From assembly GCA_040954595.2 (NCBI GenBank), contig CM082581.2, positions 13,144,001 to 13,208,000 on the forward strand: a stretch of 64,000 bases of DNA. The letters are read 5' to 3'. The DNA comes from Balanoglossus misakiensis. Taxonomy: Eukaryota; Hemichordata. Within the stretch, counting starts at the first letter, position 1; the number at the start of each line of letters is the position of its first letter. Positions 11,617 to 24,050 of this stretch are shown here, in pieces. Position numbers and translations under genes: made by a program. The notes under the pieces are model-generated. The model was not told where the DNA came from, searched no databases, and saw nothing but the letters and a program-made list of their open reading frames with translations.

Positions 11617-14600
11617 TCAGTATTTAGGCTTCTTGGCGGCACGGGATCGGAGCTTTCTGGTCACAATGCCGTGTGAGGTATCCCCTGCCTTGTTGTCAGT
11701 GATGGCTTGAAGTGCCTGGGAGATGGACGCAAAAGAATATACACGTAAAATGACAAGAAATAGAGAGTTGATAGCGTAGTCAAGGATAGCCATTATTGAT
11801 TAATATTAACACCTTTCTCACACAGTGAAACCTATGAGAAACATCAAAACAAAAACCATGTTTTGTATTCTGGTGTTAATTCTGACCACATTTTCTCCTG
11901 CTCAGCAATGCTTCTAACATAATGTAGAAAGATACTTACATCATAAGGCAATTCTAAGGGAGATGAAATATCTGTCTTGTATAATTTCTTCTTTCCTCGT
12001 CTTTTGTCCTGTTGTGGCTGTTGTCTGGGAGGTGAGTCTGGCTCTGTCGCACTGCCCCCAGTGGCAGCTTCCAGAATTTTCCTGGCTGAAGAGGAGGCAG
12101 TCGATGCTGAGTTTTATTTGACCAGTTGTCATGGAAATGCAGCGAATGAGGGACAGAATGCAGAGGTTGGGCGGAAATAAAGAAGACAGAACAGTAGACA
12201 GATAGTTAGGCATTTAGTGACAGCAAGCTGTGAGAGAGCAAGAGCCCACTTGGCCTTTCACCCCCAGTTCCCTCTATAGAGGTCCAGGTTTACCACAGAA
12301 TGCAGTGGATTTGGACCAAACCATGGCGGTGAGAGGGTTAATGTCACCCGTCAGTGGAGTTTGTCTACTAAAGGTGTGTGTCTTGTGTGCATCTCTGCCA
12401 CCCTCTCTCTCTCTTCCATCTCTCTCTCTCTCATTACTCTCTCTATCCTTCTAACTACTTGAAACTATGCTAACAGTGCAGTTAGGAAAAATATTGCAAG
12501 GTGCAAGCATAGTAATAGTCCAGACACACCATCACCCAACAGGAAAGATCTGCAGAAATCCAGATTGGCATGAGAGTGTTTGATAGAACTTTAGCTTTGC
12601 TTACCTGATTTACCAAATGGTGAGTTCTGAATGTACTCTCCCAGTTTGGATAACGTGGTTTGTTCAGTCTTTATGTCTGTGTTCTCAATCTGCAGAGACA
12701 ATCAATGTTTACATCATTTCCTGTAATCCTCAAATTATTTGTGTTTGTGAAGTTCAAAACTGGAAGACAAAATCTGAATCAGATTCAGAGTGTGTGTTTT
12801 TGATCTTATACCTTTGATGGGCTAAGAGGCGTTGCCGGCTCTGATTCAGATTCCTTAGCTGTTCTCCCTCTTCGTCGTCTTGTTTTGACCTGGGCACTGT
12901 CCACGTCCTGTTTCACATGCTTTGTGGTGTTCTCCTGCTCCTGTTATCACAAGTACAGCACACAAAGCGTGAGTACCACTCTATCAAAGTCTTCATGGTC
13001 AAACATCACAACTTACCAAATAACCTTATGGCAGAAAGAGGGTTCAGATAACAAATTCATACCTCTTCATTTGGATCAGTGACTTTCCTCTTCCTGCTTC
13101 CCCTTGTCGCTCTGGTCGTCCGTTTCGTGGCTTTCTTCTGCAGCGGTGTGACGTCGATTTCCATGTGCAGCGATTGATTCTTGTCGTTTTCAAACACCGG
13201 AGCACTGATGGAATCATCACTATGGGAGTGGGGTTCTTCCTTGATGGTTGTCTGGCTGACGGTCAACTTTTCACCCTCAGTTTCGCACTCCTCGGACTTG
13301 TCATGAGGCTGAAAAAAGATAACATACAAAACACAAATGAGATCTGTTGTTCAAGTCCAATGTTGACCCTGTGAGATCATCAAGTGCAATACTTGCAATC
13401 ACAATCTGTGATTATACAAACAATACAAAGGAGGCAAAAAAAAAAAGAGTTAATTTTACCTGAAGAATTGACAGTTGAGATTGCAGTTGATTGTTTGCCC
13501 TTTTCAAATCTTCAATGATGAGATTTTTGGCTTCCACAGCTTTTTCCAGCTGACCTGAGGACTGCTTGCTATCAGTGTGTTGTGTGTGCAGCTGTAAGTC
13601 AAAGATGACAGAGGAGATGAGAGTTGGTGAGAAAAGATGATAGGCTGGAGATGGAGGATTGGCAAGCCAGTTATTTAGTTGAGACATTCATTGATGCCAT
13701 TCATTGATTGAAGACTCACATTGCCATATTTCCTTTGTTTCAACCCAAATTATACCACAGAGAGTCCAAAAGAATTTCTGGGCAAAGTCAAAATATGCGC
13801 TTTTGCTATCTATAGTCTTAGACCAAACATCCCCAATCCCTACCTGCTTCCTGAGAGTCTCAATTTCTTTGGCAAGATGATCATCACTGACAGATGCAGC
13901 GGTGCCCCTTCTTGACCTGGCACCTCGTGTCACTCGTCGCTTGTCTTCAACAGAGCTGGACATCTTCTCTAGATCGCTGACCTGACCCTGCAGCATGGAG
14001 ATGACCTCCTCCTTCTCCTGGATTTTCTGCTCCAACTCCTCGACCTTCTCTGACTCATCGTCCGTCACATTCCCGGCCGACTCCTTCTCCAGCTGAGAAA
14101 TCAACTCCTTGATGTGGGAGTCTTTCTCTGCAACCTGGTCTCGCAGTGACTTTTCATTCTTAAGGAGTGACTTCATCTCTTTTTCTAGAGCAGCCACCAG
14201 GCCATCCCTCTCCTCTCTCCACTTCTTCAGCTCTGTCTCCTTCTTTTCTTCGGCTTCTTGAAGCAGTTGCTTCAGTTCTTCGACTTCTTGGCTGTTCTCA
14301 CTTTCCCGTCTTGTTCTCTCGGCCAGCTTCCTTTCTGCCGCATCCCGAGCCTTCCGCACCTTTTCCAGTTCCGCCTTCCTGTCTTCAAGAACCTTTTCCA
14401 AGTCCTTCAAATCTTCTTGCAGATTTCTACTCTCCTCACTGAGTTTATCTTGTTCTGTGTCCCTTTCTCCTGACACTTTTCTGAGTTTTTCAAGTTCTTC
14501 GCTCAGTTCCTTGTTGGCATCTTTGGATGTTTCGAGTTCCATCTTCATCTTCTGAAGGTCTGTTTCAGATTTCTTCATGGTTTTCTTCTGATCATTGGAC

Positions 14601-17600
14601 GCTTTCAGCAAATTTGAATGTTTCTCCTGCAGCTGATCATAGTCTGGAACGGAAATGGGAAAATTAGGCAGCTGCAAATAGCTAAGATTCTGACTAAATT
14701 ATTGCTAACATGGTACTAAAATACGCTGACACAAAACATCTAACCTCTTCATTTATGACAACCATATGTAAGAAAATTGTGATTTACCATCATATATTTT
14801 CTTCAGCTCTTCTTCCTTGGTATTGAGCACAGCATCTTGCTGGGCCATGGTTGATTCCTGTTCCTCCATGGCACACTTCAGTGACTCAATGACCTGGTCA
14901 TTCCTGGACACATCTATAATGAAAGAAAAGGCAGTGACATGAACACTGCAAGAGTTGCTGTGATCTGATACAAGGCCATAAATCGGCAGTTGCGTGATTT
15001 CCTTTTCTTTAAAATAAAATCGTGGCTGTTCTAAAGTGCACACCCAACTAACCTGTCTGTGCTAATGATAAGGCTTTACTCTGTTCGTCGTTTACTTTGT
15101 TAACCTCTTCGATTTTGCACATCAGTTTCTTAATTGTGGTTGCCTTACTTTTCAGTTTGTTGTCTCTATCTTCTAGGACCTTTTCGAGCTCTTCTACTTT
15201 GGTTTGGTGTTTCTTGTTTTCTTCCTGAATGTGGAAAATGCAGAGATTTACTTTTGGTATCTGCACAAAGTTGGGAGATGACAGGAGAGGGCTGATAAAT
15301 ATGAACTTTCTAACCCTTTTAGTTGGGTACAAATGATAAACAATTGTCGTCTATGGTATCAAGTTCAGATTGATCATTGCTGTATATGTATTGTGTATAA
15401 TGCCCCCCAAAAACTTTGAATCTCACCTTCAGTTTTGTGATACTGTCTTGATTGTCTAGAGTAACTTTGTGCTCATCTTGGTTCGATGCTTCCAGACCCT
15501 CAATCTTCTCTTCCAACTTTTCAATGGTTGCTGTGTGTTTGTCAATGGCATCGTTGCGTTCCTTGATGGTTCTGCACATTTGCTGCATCTCAAGTCTGGC
15601 TTCTTTTTCTCTTTCATTTGCCTGTCAGGGGAGTGGACAATTATTGAATGGTATGCTTCCATCTCATATCCTCATACTACAATTTACAAGACAAAACTGT
15701 CAACACTGACACAAAAAAGGTTTATTTCAGGTAGATGAGATCCATAGTAAAATCACAAACCTTTTCCAGATCTTTACAGAGCTCTTCCTGATTTTGAATT
15801 GATGCCTTTGTTCTTTCTAGATCCTGCAAAGATATGTACACAAAATGCAAACATGAGTTGAAAGGAATTTTTTTGAAACACAAGTGTGAAAACAAAGCAA
15901 AAAAGCAAGTAATACACACCTTCTTCAGTTGACTGATGACATGATCCTTTCTACCACAATCCTTAGCAAACTCCTCATTCGCCTTGCTCAGGTCATCCTG
16001 CAGACTTGTCTTCTCCGTTGTCATGACACCCAGCTTCTCCTGTAAGGCACTCAGCTGCGTCTCCATCACTGCATATTTGCTGGACAGCTGATCGTACTCA
16101 GAAACACCACTCTGTAGTTGACTGTTCAGATGGTCAATTTCAGAAATCTTCTTATCTAGTTCTTCCTGCATCTTGTGAAGTCTTTCATTGCCAGCTCCTT
16201 TCTGTGAGTTCATCTTGTCCACTTCTGCCTTCAATTCCCTTACTTGCCCTTCCAAAGATTGGATCTCAGCAACTTTCTCTTCTGATTTAAACAAGTTCTC
16301 CTCATTCATCTCTCGTATCTTATTCTCATGCTGCTTTGTAAGTGATGCGACTTCACTCTCCAGTTTATCTTGGCCTGCTGCAAGTTCCTTCTCAAGTTTC
16401 TCTACATTTTCCTTCTCTTTCTTCAAAGATTCTTCCAGGGTCTTCATCTCTTCTCTGTTACTTTTCAAGTCTTTCTTCAGCTGGGATTCTTTTGCCTTGG
16501 TATCCTTCTGTTGTTTTTCAGCATTCTTTTCAATTGTCTTTGCTGTCTCCTCCCACTTCTTCAACTGCTCTCGCAACCTCTTGACGCTATCTTCTTGTTC
16601 TTTAACCCGCTCTTCTGCTTGTCTCAGGTTTCTGTTTGCCCCACGGAGTTCTTTCTTGAGCTCGCTATCCTTCATCTTCATTTGGTTGAATTCCTTTTCC
16701 TCAGCCTTCAGATGCTCACATTCTTTCTTCAGGATTGCTTCTCTATCCACTGTCTCCTTGAGTTCTTTCTCAAGGTTGTTCACCTGCTCCTTGAGTGAGT
16801 TTACTTCTTTTTGCAGGGTCTTTGCGTGTTCGTCTGAAGACGCCAAATTTGTCTGAAGGGTCTCTTCCTGCACCTTGGCATTTTTCACAGTTTCTTCAAA
16901 CTCTGCCAGTTGCTGTTCCATTGTCTTTCTGTCTTCCTCAAGCTTCGAAGCTCTTTCCTCAGCTGTCTTCTGCTGGCCGCCAGTGATTTCTAACTCTCTC
17001 TTCAACTGCTCCTCTGCATTCTTCGCCAATTCAAGACTACCTTCAAGCTCCTGGACTTTATCTCCTAATTTCCCCAACTCCAGTTTCATTTCTTGGGCAG
17101 ACTCTAGATCTCTCATTAATTTCTCAATCTCTCCTTCCTGTCTTTCCACCTTTTCAGTGACCATCTTGTGGTGGCTAATAGCATCCTCAAGTTCTTTTTT
17201 CAACTCTTCTTCAACCTTCTTGGAAGACTGAAGCACGCCCTCAAGCTCTTTCACCTTCTTGGATTCCTCTTCCAGCTTCTCTGTTGTTTCTGTCTGCATG
17301 TTCTTCACCAAATCTTCCTTCTCTCTCTCACGCCTTTGAACCATCTCTTCAGCTGCTGCTAGTGCGTCCGTTACAGACTGCAATTTCTCTTTCACCACCT
17401 CACTCTCCTTCCTGGTGTCATTCAACTGTTCTTCTAGGTCTTTGATCTTGTCTGACTTCACCAGTATCTCCTGTTTCATTTCATCTACAGCTTCGGCAGA
17501 GTTCTTCTCCAGCTCTGCGAATCTGCTCTGGACAGTCTGAAGCTTCTCTTCAAGGGCGAGGTCCGCAGTGTCTTCCATCCTGCAATTGCAAGCAGCTGCT

Positions 17601-20600
17601 GCCTCGGCTTTGTCAAGTGCCTCTTTCAGCTCTTCTTCCTTTTCTGCCAGTTTCTTTTGATATTCTTGGATCTCGGTTTGGGATCCACTGATCTCCTTCT
17701 GGAACTCCTTGGCTTTCTCGGTGGCCTCTGCAAGCAGCTGACTCAACTCTCCCACCTTTGCCATAGAGACAGCCTTCTCCTCTTCCAACTCGCTGGAATT
17801 CTTCACCAATTGCTGTACCCTGCTCTGGAGGACTTTCACGTCAGACTTGACCTCACTGTGCTTTTTCTTCTCTCGTTCTAAATCTGCGGTCAACTCCTTT
17901 TCCTGTTTGTTCATCTGCTCCAGGAAGCTTTCATGGTCATTCAGAGCCGTCTCATACTCCTTGATACTGGCCTCTAGCTTCTGGGTCTTGCCTTGCTCTT
18001 CTTTGGCAGCACTGATCATCTGAGTTACCTTCTGTTGAAGTTTGTCATTTTCTTCCTTCAAGTTTGCAATTTCCACAGATTTGTCATCATCAGATTGCAG
18101 AGATTGGTCTTCCAAGTCTTGACTCTTCTTCTTTGCAACTGCAAGCTCTGCTTCCAGGTTTTGAACCTTCTCTTCCCAATCTTTCACACATTTTTCATTT
18201 TCAGCACTGACCTTCTTCAGTTTCTCCTGACTCTGGTGGAAATTTGCTCTTGCTTTTGCCAGCTTTTCTTCCAAATGTTCTGCTTTAATCTGCATCTCAT
18301 TGAATTCAAACACAGCAGTGCAATCGGTTGTTGGAGCCTTCATTTCAAATTCCTCAATTGTGTCCCTGGCTTGTTTTAAGTTGGCCTCCAGTTTTTCAAT
18401 TTTCTTTATCAAGACCTCATTTTCATCTACAGATTTCTGCTTTGATGTGCGTGTTTTGCTTTTTTCTTGGTTCTTTTTCAGGGCTGCGACTTCCGCTGCC
18501 TTGCTTTCAAGACTGGTCTTTGTCTCTTCAAGTTGACTTTGCAGTGAGGTTAGCTGGTTTCTTATATCAGCATTATTGCTTTCTGATGTTTCTGAGAATA
18601 AAGAAAAGATGATGAGAAATTTGTCATTTTCCTATACTTTAAAAAAAATGTCAACGTCCGTAAAGGTCTGAAGTTTCTCTTCAAATGGAAGTCAAGATTA
18701 CCTTTCATTGATGCAAGTTGTTGCTCTACTTCTTGTATGTGCTTGTCTCTATTTTGCAATTTCATTTTTGCTTCTCCGACCACTTTGGTGCTCTCTTCCA
18801 TCTGTTCTTCCAGTACCTTTATTGCCTCATCCTGATAAGAAACAAAACAAACCAGGAAATAAATACTGGATATCTTGAATTGCTTATTAATCATTTATAA
18901 ATATCCAAGTATAGGCAACATAAAAACTAGAGTCACAAAACCAGAAAAGTCATACCTGAATTTTCATTTTATCCTCATACTCAGCAATGGCCATCTTCAA
19001 CTGTTCTATTTCAGAATTCTTTTGGTGGAATGTCTCGCCTGCTTCTGTGAGCATTTCCTGCAGTTCAGTGATTTCATTCTGCTGTGACAGAATGGTCTCT
19101 TTATAGTCACTGATCTGTTCCATCAGCCCAGTCACCTTAGAATCAACGGGAGTAGCTGGGGGTTCAACATTTTGTTGCTGTTCTCGCAGTTTCTCTTTCA
19201 TGTCTTGGACGTCTTCATTCAGAGCGCTGACAAGGGTTGTAAGCTCACTGATCTTTGCATCCCTTTCCTGGAGAGAAGAGGCAAAGGGAAATCAGGGAAT
19301 CACTGGAGAAGCAACAGCTAGAATAATACCAGTTTCTCTTCGGGGTTGTTTGTATATCTGAGATGATAATTATTGTGCATATTTGTTCACAGCACCTTAT
19401 GGCAAACTCGTTTTGCCAACTCATTTCATCAGATGTGTGGGTAATCACAAATGCTCAAGTAACACCAAGAAGAACATTCAAAGACTCCAAAGAATTGATC
19501 TATGGCAGCTAAAGATTTATAATTTTGAGGGGAATTGCAGGAGTTAGTTTCATTTGATGACACGGACCTGAACTTTGGTCTGCTCTGCATGAAGTAAAAC
19601 ACTGGACACCCACTCCTCTTCTTCATCATCCATTGTGGCAAGCCTGGCTCGTTTGAGAGTCTTCTTGACTGACTTGGTGTACAATTCGATTCGCTTGTCA
19701 TACTTCTCCTCAATATTGAATCTGTCTTCCATCAGCCTCTCACTAAAGATCAAAACAAAAACACCTTGCATTAGTTTATTCCACGCAAAATGCTGATTCA
19801 GTGTTTTATCATATAATTTTGTCTAAAATGCATTTTTTGAGGTTTTTAAATTACTTTACCAGCATTACCTGTAAGTGTTCTCGATATCAACCAAGTTCTG
19901 TGCCATTTCCTGGCACACTTCTTCTCTGATCTTGGCTTCCATGATAATCACCTCTTGCTTGGAGCTGATCAGTTCTCTCTTTAGAGTCTCTATAATAGAC
20001 ATCAGTTCCTGGTGGAAAAATTTTCAGTATTAGAATGGACATTAAGTATACAGTCATCAAAAGATAGCGTGGCAAGACTTGAAGCAAGGCTGTTCTGGTG
20101 CCATAGTGCCGTTCACTTTCTAATTCGATTCTAAACTCACTGTGACTTCCTCGCTGTGTTTTCTGTCTTGGTTGTCAACGACAACACTCTCCTCCAGAAT
20201 CTCGTCGTCCTCCTCCTCATTTTCCTCATCAATGACGATCTCCTCAATGTGCCTTTTGGATGCATTGTGAGCAGGAGTGGCCCAGCCCATGGTTTCTCTG
20301 GTTCTAAATTCCTGGTTGATAGCCAGTGAGATATTACGGGCTGGTGCTGGTTTGGGAAGACTCAACTCTTTCCACTTGTTGTCAAGTTTTGAGGTAACTG
20401 TGGTAACCTGAAAGGCAAATTTAATTAATGTGTCTTACTTTTCAGGTGCAGAATGACTTCCAGCTAGTGTCTGTGTTTGATTCATACATACATATATTAA
20501 ATTAGACACACAAAAGTTTATGGTAAAGTATTTTGGAATTTATATTTAATCAATCACATGGTTACAGAAAATTGCCATGTACATCGACTTACCTGTTTTG

Positions 20601-23401
20601 CAATGGCAGAAAACTTCAAGACATGCATGGTTTCATCAAAAACGGAGGCACACTGGTTGACATTGACAATCATCGATGCCTTGCCTTTACCCAAGAAGAA
20701 ACTTTGAAATAACCGGGTCAGTTTGCTTTCTCGGAAGGGTATTATTTTGGGTTGTGTTCTGAAATTATAAAATAAAAGTTGAAGAATAAGAAATTAAAGT
20801 TAGTAGTAACACCACAAAAAAACTTACTACATGTCAATTTCACACATGACTTGGAGAAGATTAAGGCAACTTACTTTGGGTGATTTTGATTGTATCTGAG
20901 TGTAGTGATACACTTTCCAAGTGTCAGAAGTGATGTGTTGATGTTGCCTGCTTCTTTCAGTCGCTCTCCTGTATTCTGGGTCTTGGTGTAGCGTTCAGAG
21001 CCAGCCAAGTCACAGAAAGACAATCTGGAGAACAAATTTAATATAGTGGATTGGGTCAGGATATAACAAGATTTCCAATACCTTTCATAATATATGGGAC
21101 GTATGATGTAGTAATACTGTTGGTAGAATTTGAATGCATGGAGAACATAATGGCACTGCTTGTTGATCCCACAACTATTTCAGATACAGTTGTTGCACCA
21201 CTAGTTGTGGATGTTAATAGCTGGCATACAAATACTGGTACACTTACTTGCTCACCCTTGCTACATGTGGATCTTGGATATCCACAACTCGGAGTACCTT
21301 GATACTGAAGATGCAATGACTGTAAATGATATCAGAAAATATGACAAAATAAGAATTGGTTTAGACAAAACATTTTCAGCAATTTAATTAGTTACGATGA
21401 ACTTCTCATGGTATCTATTTCTTAGAGATCTCTGCAATGTCTTGGAAATACCCACCTTCTACTAGAACAGTGATTCAGCTTCGTCGAAGCCATTCTCAAA
21501 TTTTTCTGACCAATGGTCAAAATCTTATATGCTTCATCTGCATTGCTAACGTGAATCTCTTTCAGTCCTAGACATGTAGAACAAAGAGAGAGAATTAAAC
21601 GGTGGGGAAAAATCTATCAAAGCCACACCTTCACATAAAGAAACCTTGCAACAAAGTTGCTACTGGGGTATAGTGCAAATCAGAATGAAACACTGAATAT
21701 GATTTTGTACTGTGCACTCTCACCCTTGATGTAAATGCTGCCATGTTTGTCTTCAGACAACTTCAGAGTCTGTCTCCTGGCTTTCTTTCCCTTGGGAATC
21801 GGATCCAGCAAGTCATAGATGTACTCGTTGTAGATTTCAGCAAAGGACACCCACACAGAAAACTTAATGGGTCCCTGAGCCTCCACATCTACAGATGTAT
21901 CATCGGGTACACGGGATAGAATTTCCTCTATGATACTGTTCATACCTGTTGCAAAAAGGGTAGCAGTAAAGTGTCAGAACAAAATAAGTGAAACCCCATC
22001 AACCATTTCAGTTTAACTTTCTAGGAATCAAAAGTACCAAAAGCTTCCTTATAATTGATGTTCAAAAGTTTGTGAGTCAGTTCCTGGCAGTTTACCTTCT
22101 CCATCTTTGGTAGTTTCGTCCATTACAATATTGGTGTTGTTAATGACGCTAGATTCATCAGCGTTGGTGGTTATGTTGGACGTCCGCGAAGCATCTGATT
22201 CAGACACCATACTGCTTCCGTCAACATCCTGTGATTGGGAGAATGGCAAAGTTTGTAAATGACCATCAGTCTTGTCTCTCTACCACTGAATTAAAACAAT
22301 CCAAGCCCCATACAGAAATTTTCACAGAACATACATATATAATTGGACATGGTGTTTTATATATGTAATTTTTGGCTCAGAAAGTTTTCAGCTTCACATT
22401 GTAAATAAAAACAATGAGAAATCTGTGTTTCCACAGCAATTGTACCTGCTTGCAAGATTGTTCCTCAACTTGCTTTAGTAGATTATTCTTGATTTCTTCA
22501 TCCTTCAGCATCTGTTTCTCACTCAGCTTGACGACATCAGAGAATGCCCTGGGTTTCAAATTCAGTTTCTCATACTGCTTGCCTTCAATACTGTTGAATA
22601 CGACATCCAACGACCTGGGCAGTATTCCACCGTCTGTTGGGGCACCTATGTGCAACATTAAAAAATGTTATTACAGTAATTCAGTCATATTGTCTGTCGT
22701 GGTATAACACTACAGTTTTTTTCAAACATTTAATTTTGCTAACACAGTCACATAAGTTGGTGCATCTTCCCATTACCTTGAATTGTGTATGTTTTTCCAG
22801 CATTGGTCACACCATAGGTAAATATCAGGCAGTTCTGGCCATCGACAAAATCCTTAACCAGACCCAACATGGTGTTATCAAAGAACGTCTTCTGGCTTGT
22901 TTCAGGTCCAAAAATGTTGGTAAACGTATATTTGTGGCTCATTTCTGAGTGCATTCTAACAGAGTTCTTGAACATGAAGCTGTCTCTCGGTGCTTTCATG
23001 ATGCATTCATTTGGGTTGTCAATACTCATACAGTCCTGTGTGATAAATGGGAAAAAATTGTAATGTTAGTCTTTTGCTGCTCCTTTGTCTGAAAAATCTC
23101 ACATAAGAAGGATATTTCGAATGTACTCCAGGGTCATGATGATTGAATACCTGAATGTCAAGCGTTTCCTTACCTGAGATTCACCATCAGTAATCTCCTT
23201 TTCTGTAAATGGCCTGACCCTAAGGTACACTTTCATATGCTCTCTGGAATGTTCCACACTCTGGCGAGTAAGTTTCATAGGGGTGGCCTCTATGTTGTCA
23301 AAGAGGTCCTTACGAACAATGGAATCTACCTCAATCACATCATCAAAATTTTCGGTCGGGTCTTCACCATCAGAAAGCTCTGTGTTAGTCTGATCAGCCA
23401 T
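11617..23401 (-). CDS. KIF20B: Kinesin-6 family motor, KIF20B (MPHOSPH1/MPP1) type, 26 exons
   Basis: Plus-end-directed mitotic motor needed for the central spindle and the end of cytokinesis. Exons (minus strand): 23401-23174, 23035-22777, 22645-22446, 22228-22096, 21945-21724, 21567-21456, 21319-21248, 21024-20875, 20758-20593, 20407-20141, 20008-19869, 19742-19568, 19267-18956, 18831-18702, 18591-15920, 15823-15761, 15621-15427, 15224-15053, 14913-14788, 14643-13844, 13591-13460, 13308-13063, 12940-12812, 12689-12605, 12106-11940, 11715-11617. They sum to 7452 nt, about 2483 aa. The motor (residues ~60-514) has P-loop GVTNAGKT, switch I SSRSH, switch II DLAGSER and the acidic kinesin-6 loop insert (exon 22228-22096). 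A huge coiled coil follows. The tail ([41 protein letters not shown]) matches human KIF20B's C-terminus, which excludes KIF20A and KIF23. Human KIF20B is about 1820 aa, so the rod is much longer here. The start ATG is the first in the motor frame. Confidence 0.95.
12253..12337. mobile_element. 85-bp TTAA-type MITE, copy 1 (piggyBac-like ends)
   Basis: Lies in the KIF20B intron between the exons 12689-12605 and 12106-11940. Left end GCCTTTCACC, right end GGTGAGAGGG followed by TTAA (12338-12341). It has the same length and about 80% identity to the copy at 40802-40886, including the central CTCTATAGAGGTCCA and GTGGATTTGGA blocks. The left TTAA is decayed. No transposase is present, so it is a non-autonomous element. 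Confidence 0.7.
12403..12447. repeat. CT-rich microsatellite
   Basis: An interrupted (CT)n tract inside the same KIF20B intron as the first MITE copy. On the transcribed strand it reads as (GA)n. Confidence 0.8.
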
Positions 23402-24050
23402 GCTTGAAATTTTTTTCAGATACTGAAATGGAAATGTTTTTTTTTTTTAGTATTTTATCAGGATGTGTGATGTAAAAGCTGATGCTTTCAAGGCATGAGG
23501 ATGTTCTCTTTCAGAGCAAAGTACACTTGTCTTGGCAAATAATAATAAAGCCAAGTCCAGCACAATTGTTTTCTTCTGCCAGACCATCTCTTCAGTTCAC
23601 GTGTAGACAATTGAAAGAAATCTTCACCCATCACGAAATAAATAACCCCACAGCACTGAACTGAAGAGCTAGTCACCGCCCATTCACAAGGAGTCACGAC
23701 ATTCTATGGATGCAGGTACGAATATTTACCAAGCTGTAACCTACTTACGGTACAAACTGTATTCCTTGGTTTATAAAGATGTGATATTCTGTGTTCTTTC
23801 CCGAATTTAGTAGAAAATTCACGATAATTCAAGTGTAAATCGGTTGTGATATGGACAACAACTTTCGTATTTACCGCTTTCCTTGTAAAGAGTACAGTTT
23901 GAAATTAGCCAATCAGAAACTTCGAACTGGTCTTTACAAACCGGAAACAGAAGTCAAGTTTTTCTTGCTCTATCTCAAAAGGATTTTGATTGGCTGGCAG
24001 CTGCAGTCGTGATCACTGCCCTCAAGTGTCAGTACATGAAATGTACGAAG
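23402..24050. promoter_or_regulatory. Divergent KIF20B/RPP30 promoter region with two opposed CCAAT boxes
   Basis: This 649-bp stretch separates the two start codons and shows no convincing ORF. CCAAT is present on the plus strand at 23909-23913 and in reverse (ATTGG) at 23989-23993. TTTGAA (23898-23903) and TTCGAA (23921-23926) fit the CHR consensus of G2/M genes. A perfect 9-bp inverted repeat, TTGTAAAGA (23883-23891) and TCTTTACAA (23931-23939), encloses this cluster. Opposed CCAAT boxes bound by NF-Y are typical of bidirectional and cell-cycle promoters. The start sites are not known. Confidence 0.55.

Noticed and set aside
16188-16856. A 222-codon plus-strand open frame rich in Ser/Phe/Leu
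   Set aside because: It is exactly antisense to the KIF20B coiled-coil exon. Glu/Lys codons read backwards give Phe/Ser/Leu codons and few stops. No start context or homology.
23099-23160. ATATCCTTC on the minus strand (near 23110) as another AT-AC donor in KIF20B
   Set aside because: It lies inside the intron whose proper donor GTAAGG is at 23173. There is no coding sequence ahead of it and no U12 branch site before the next exon.
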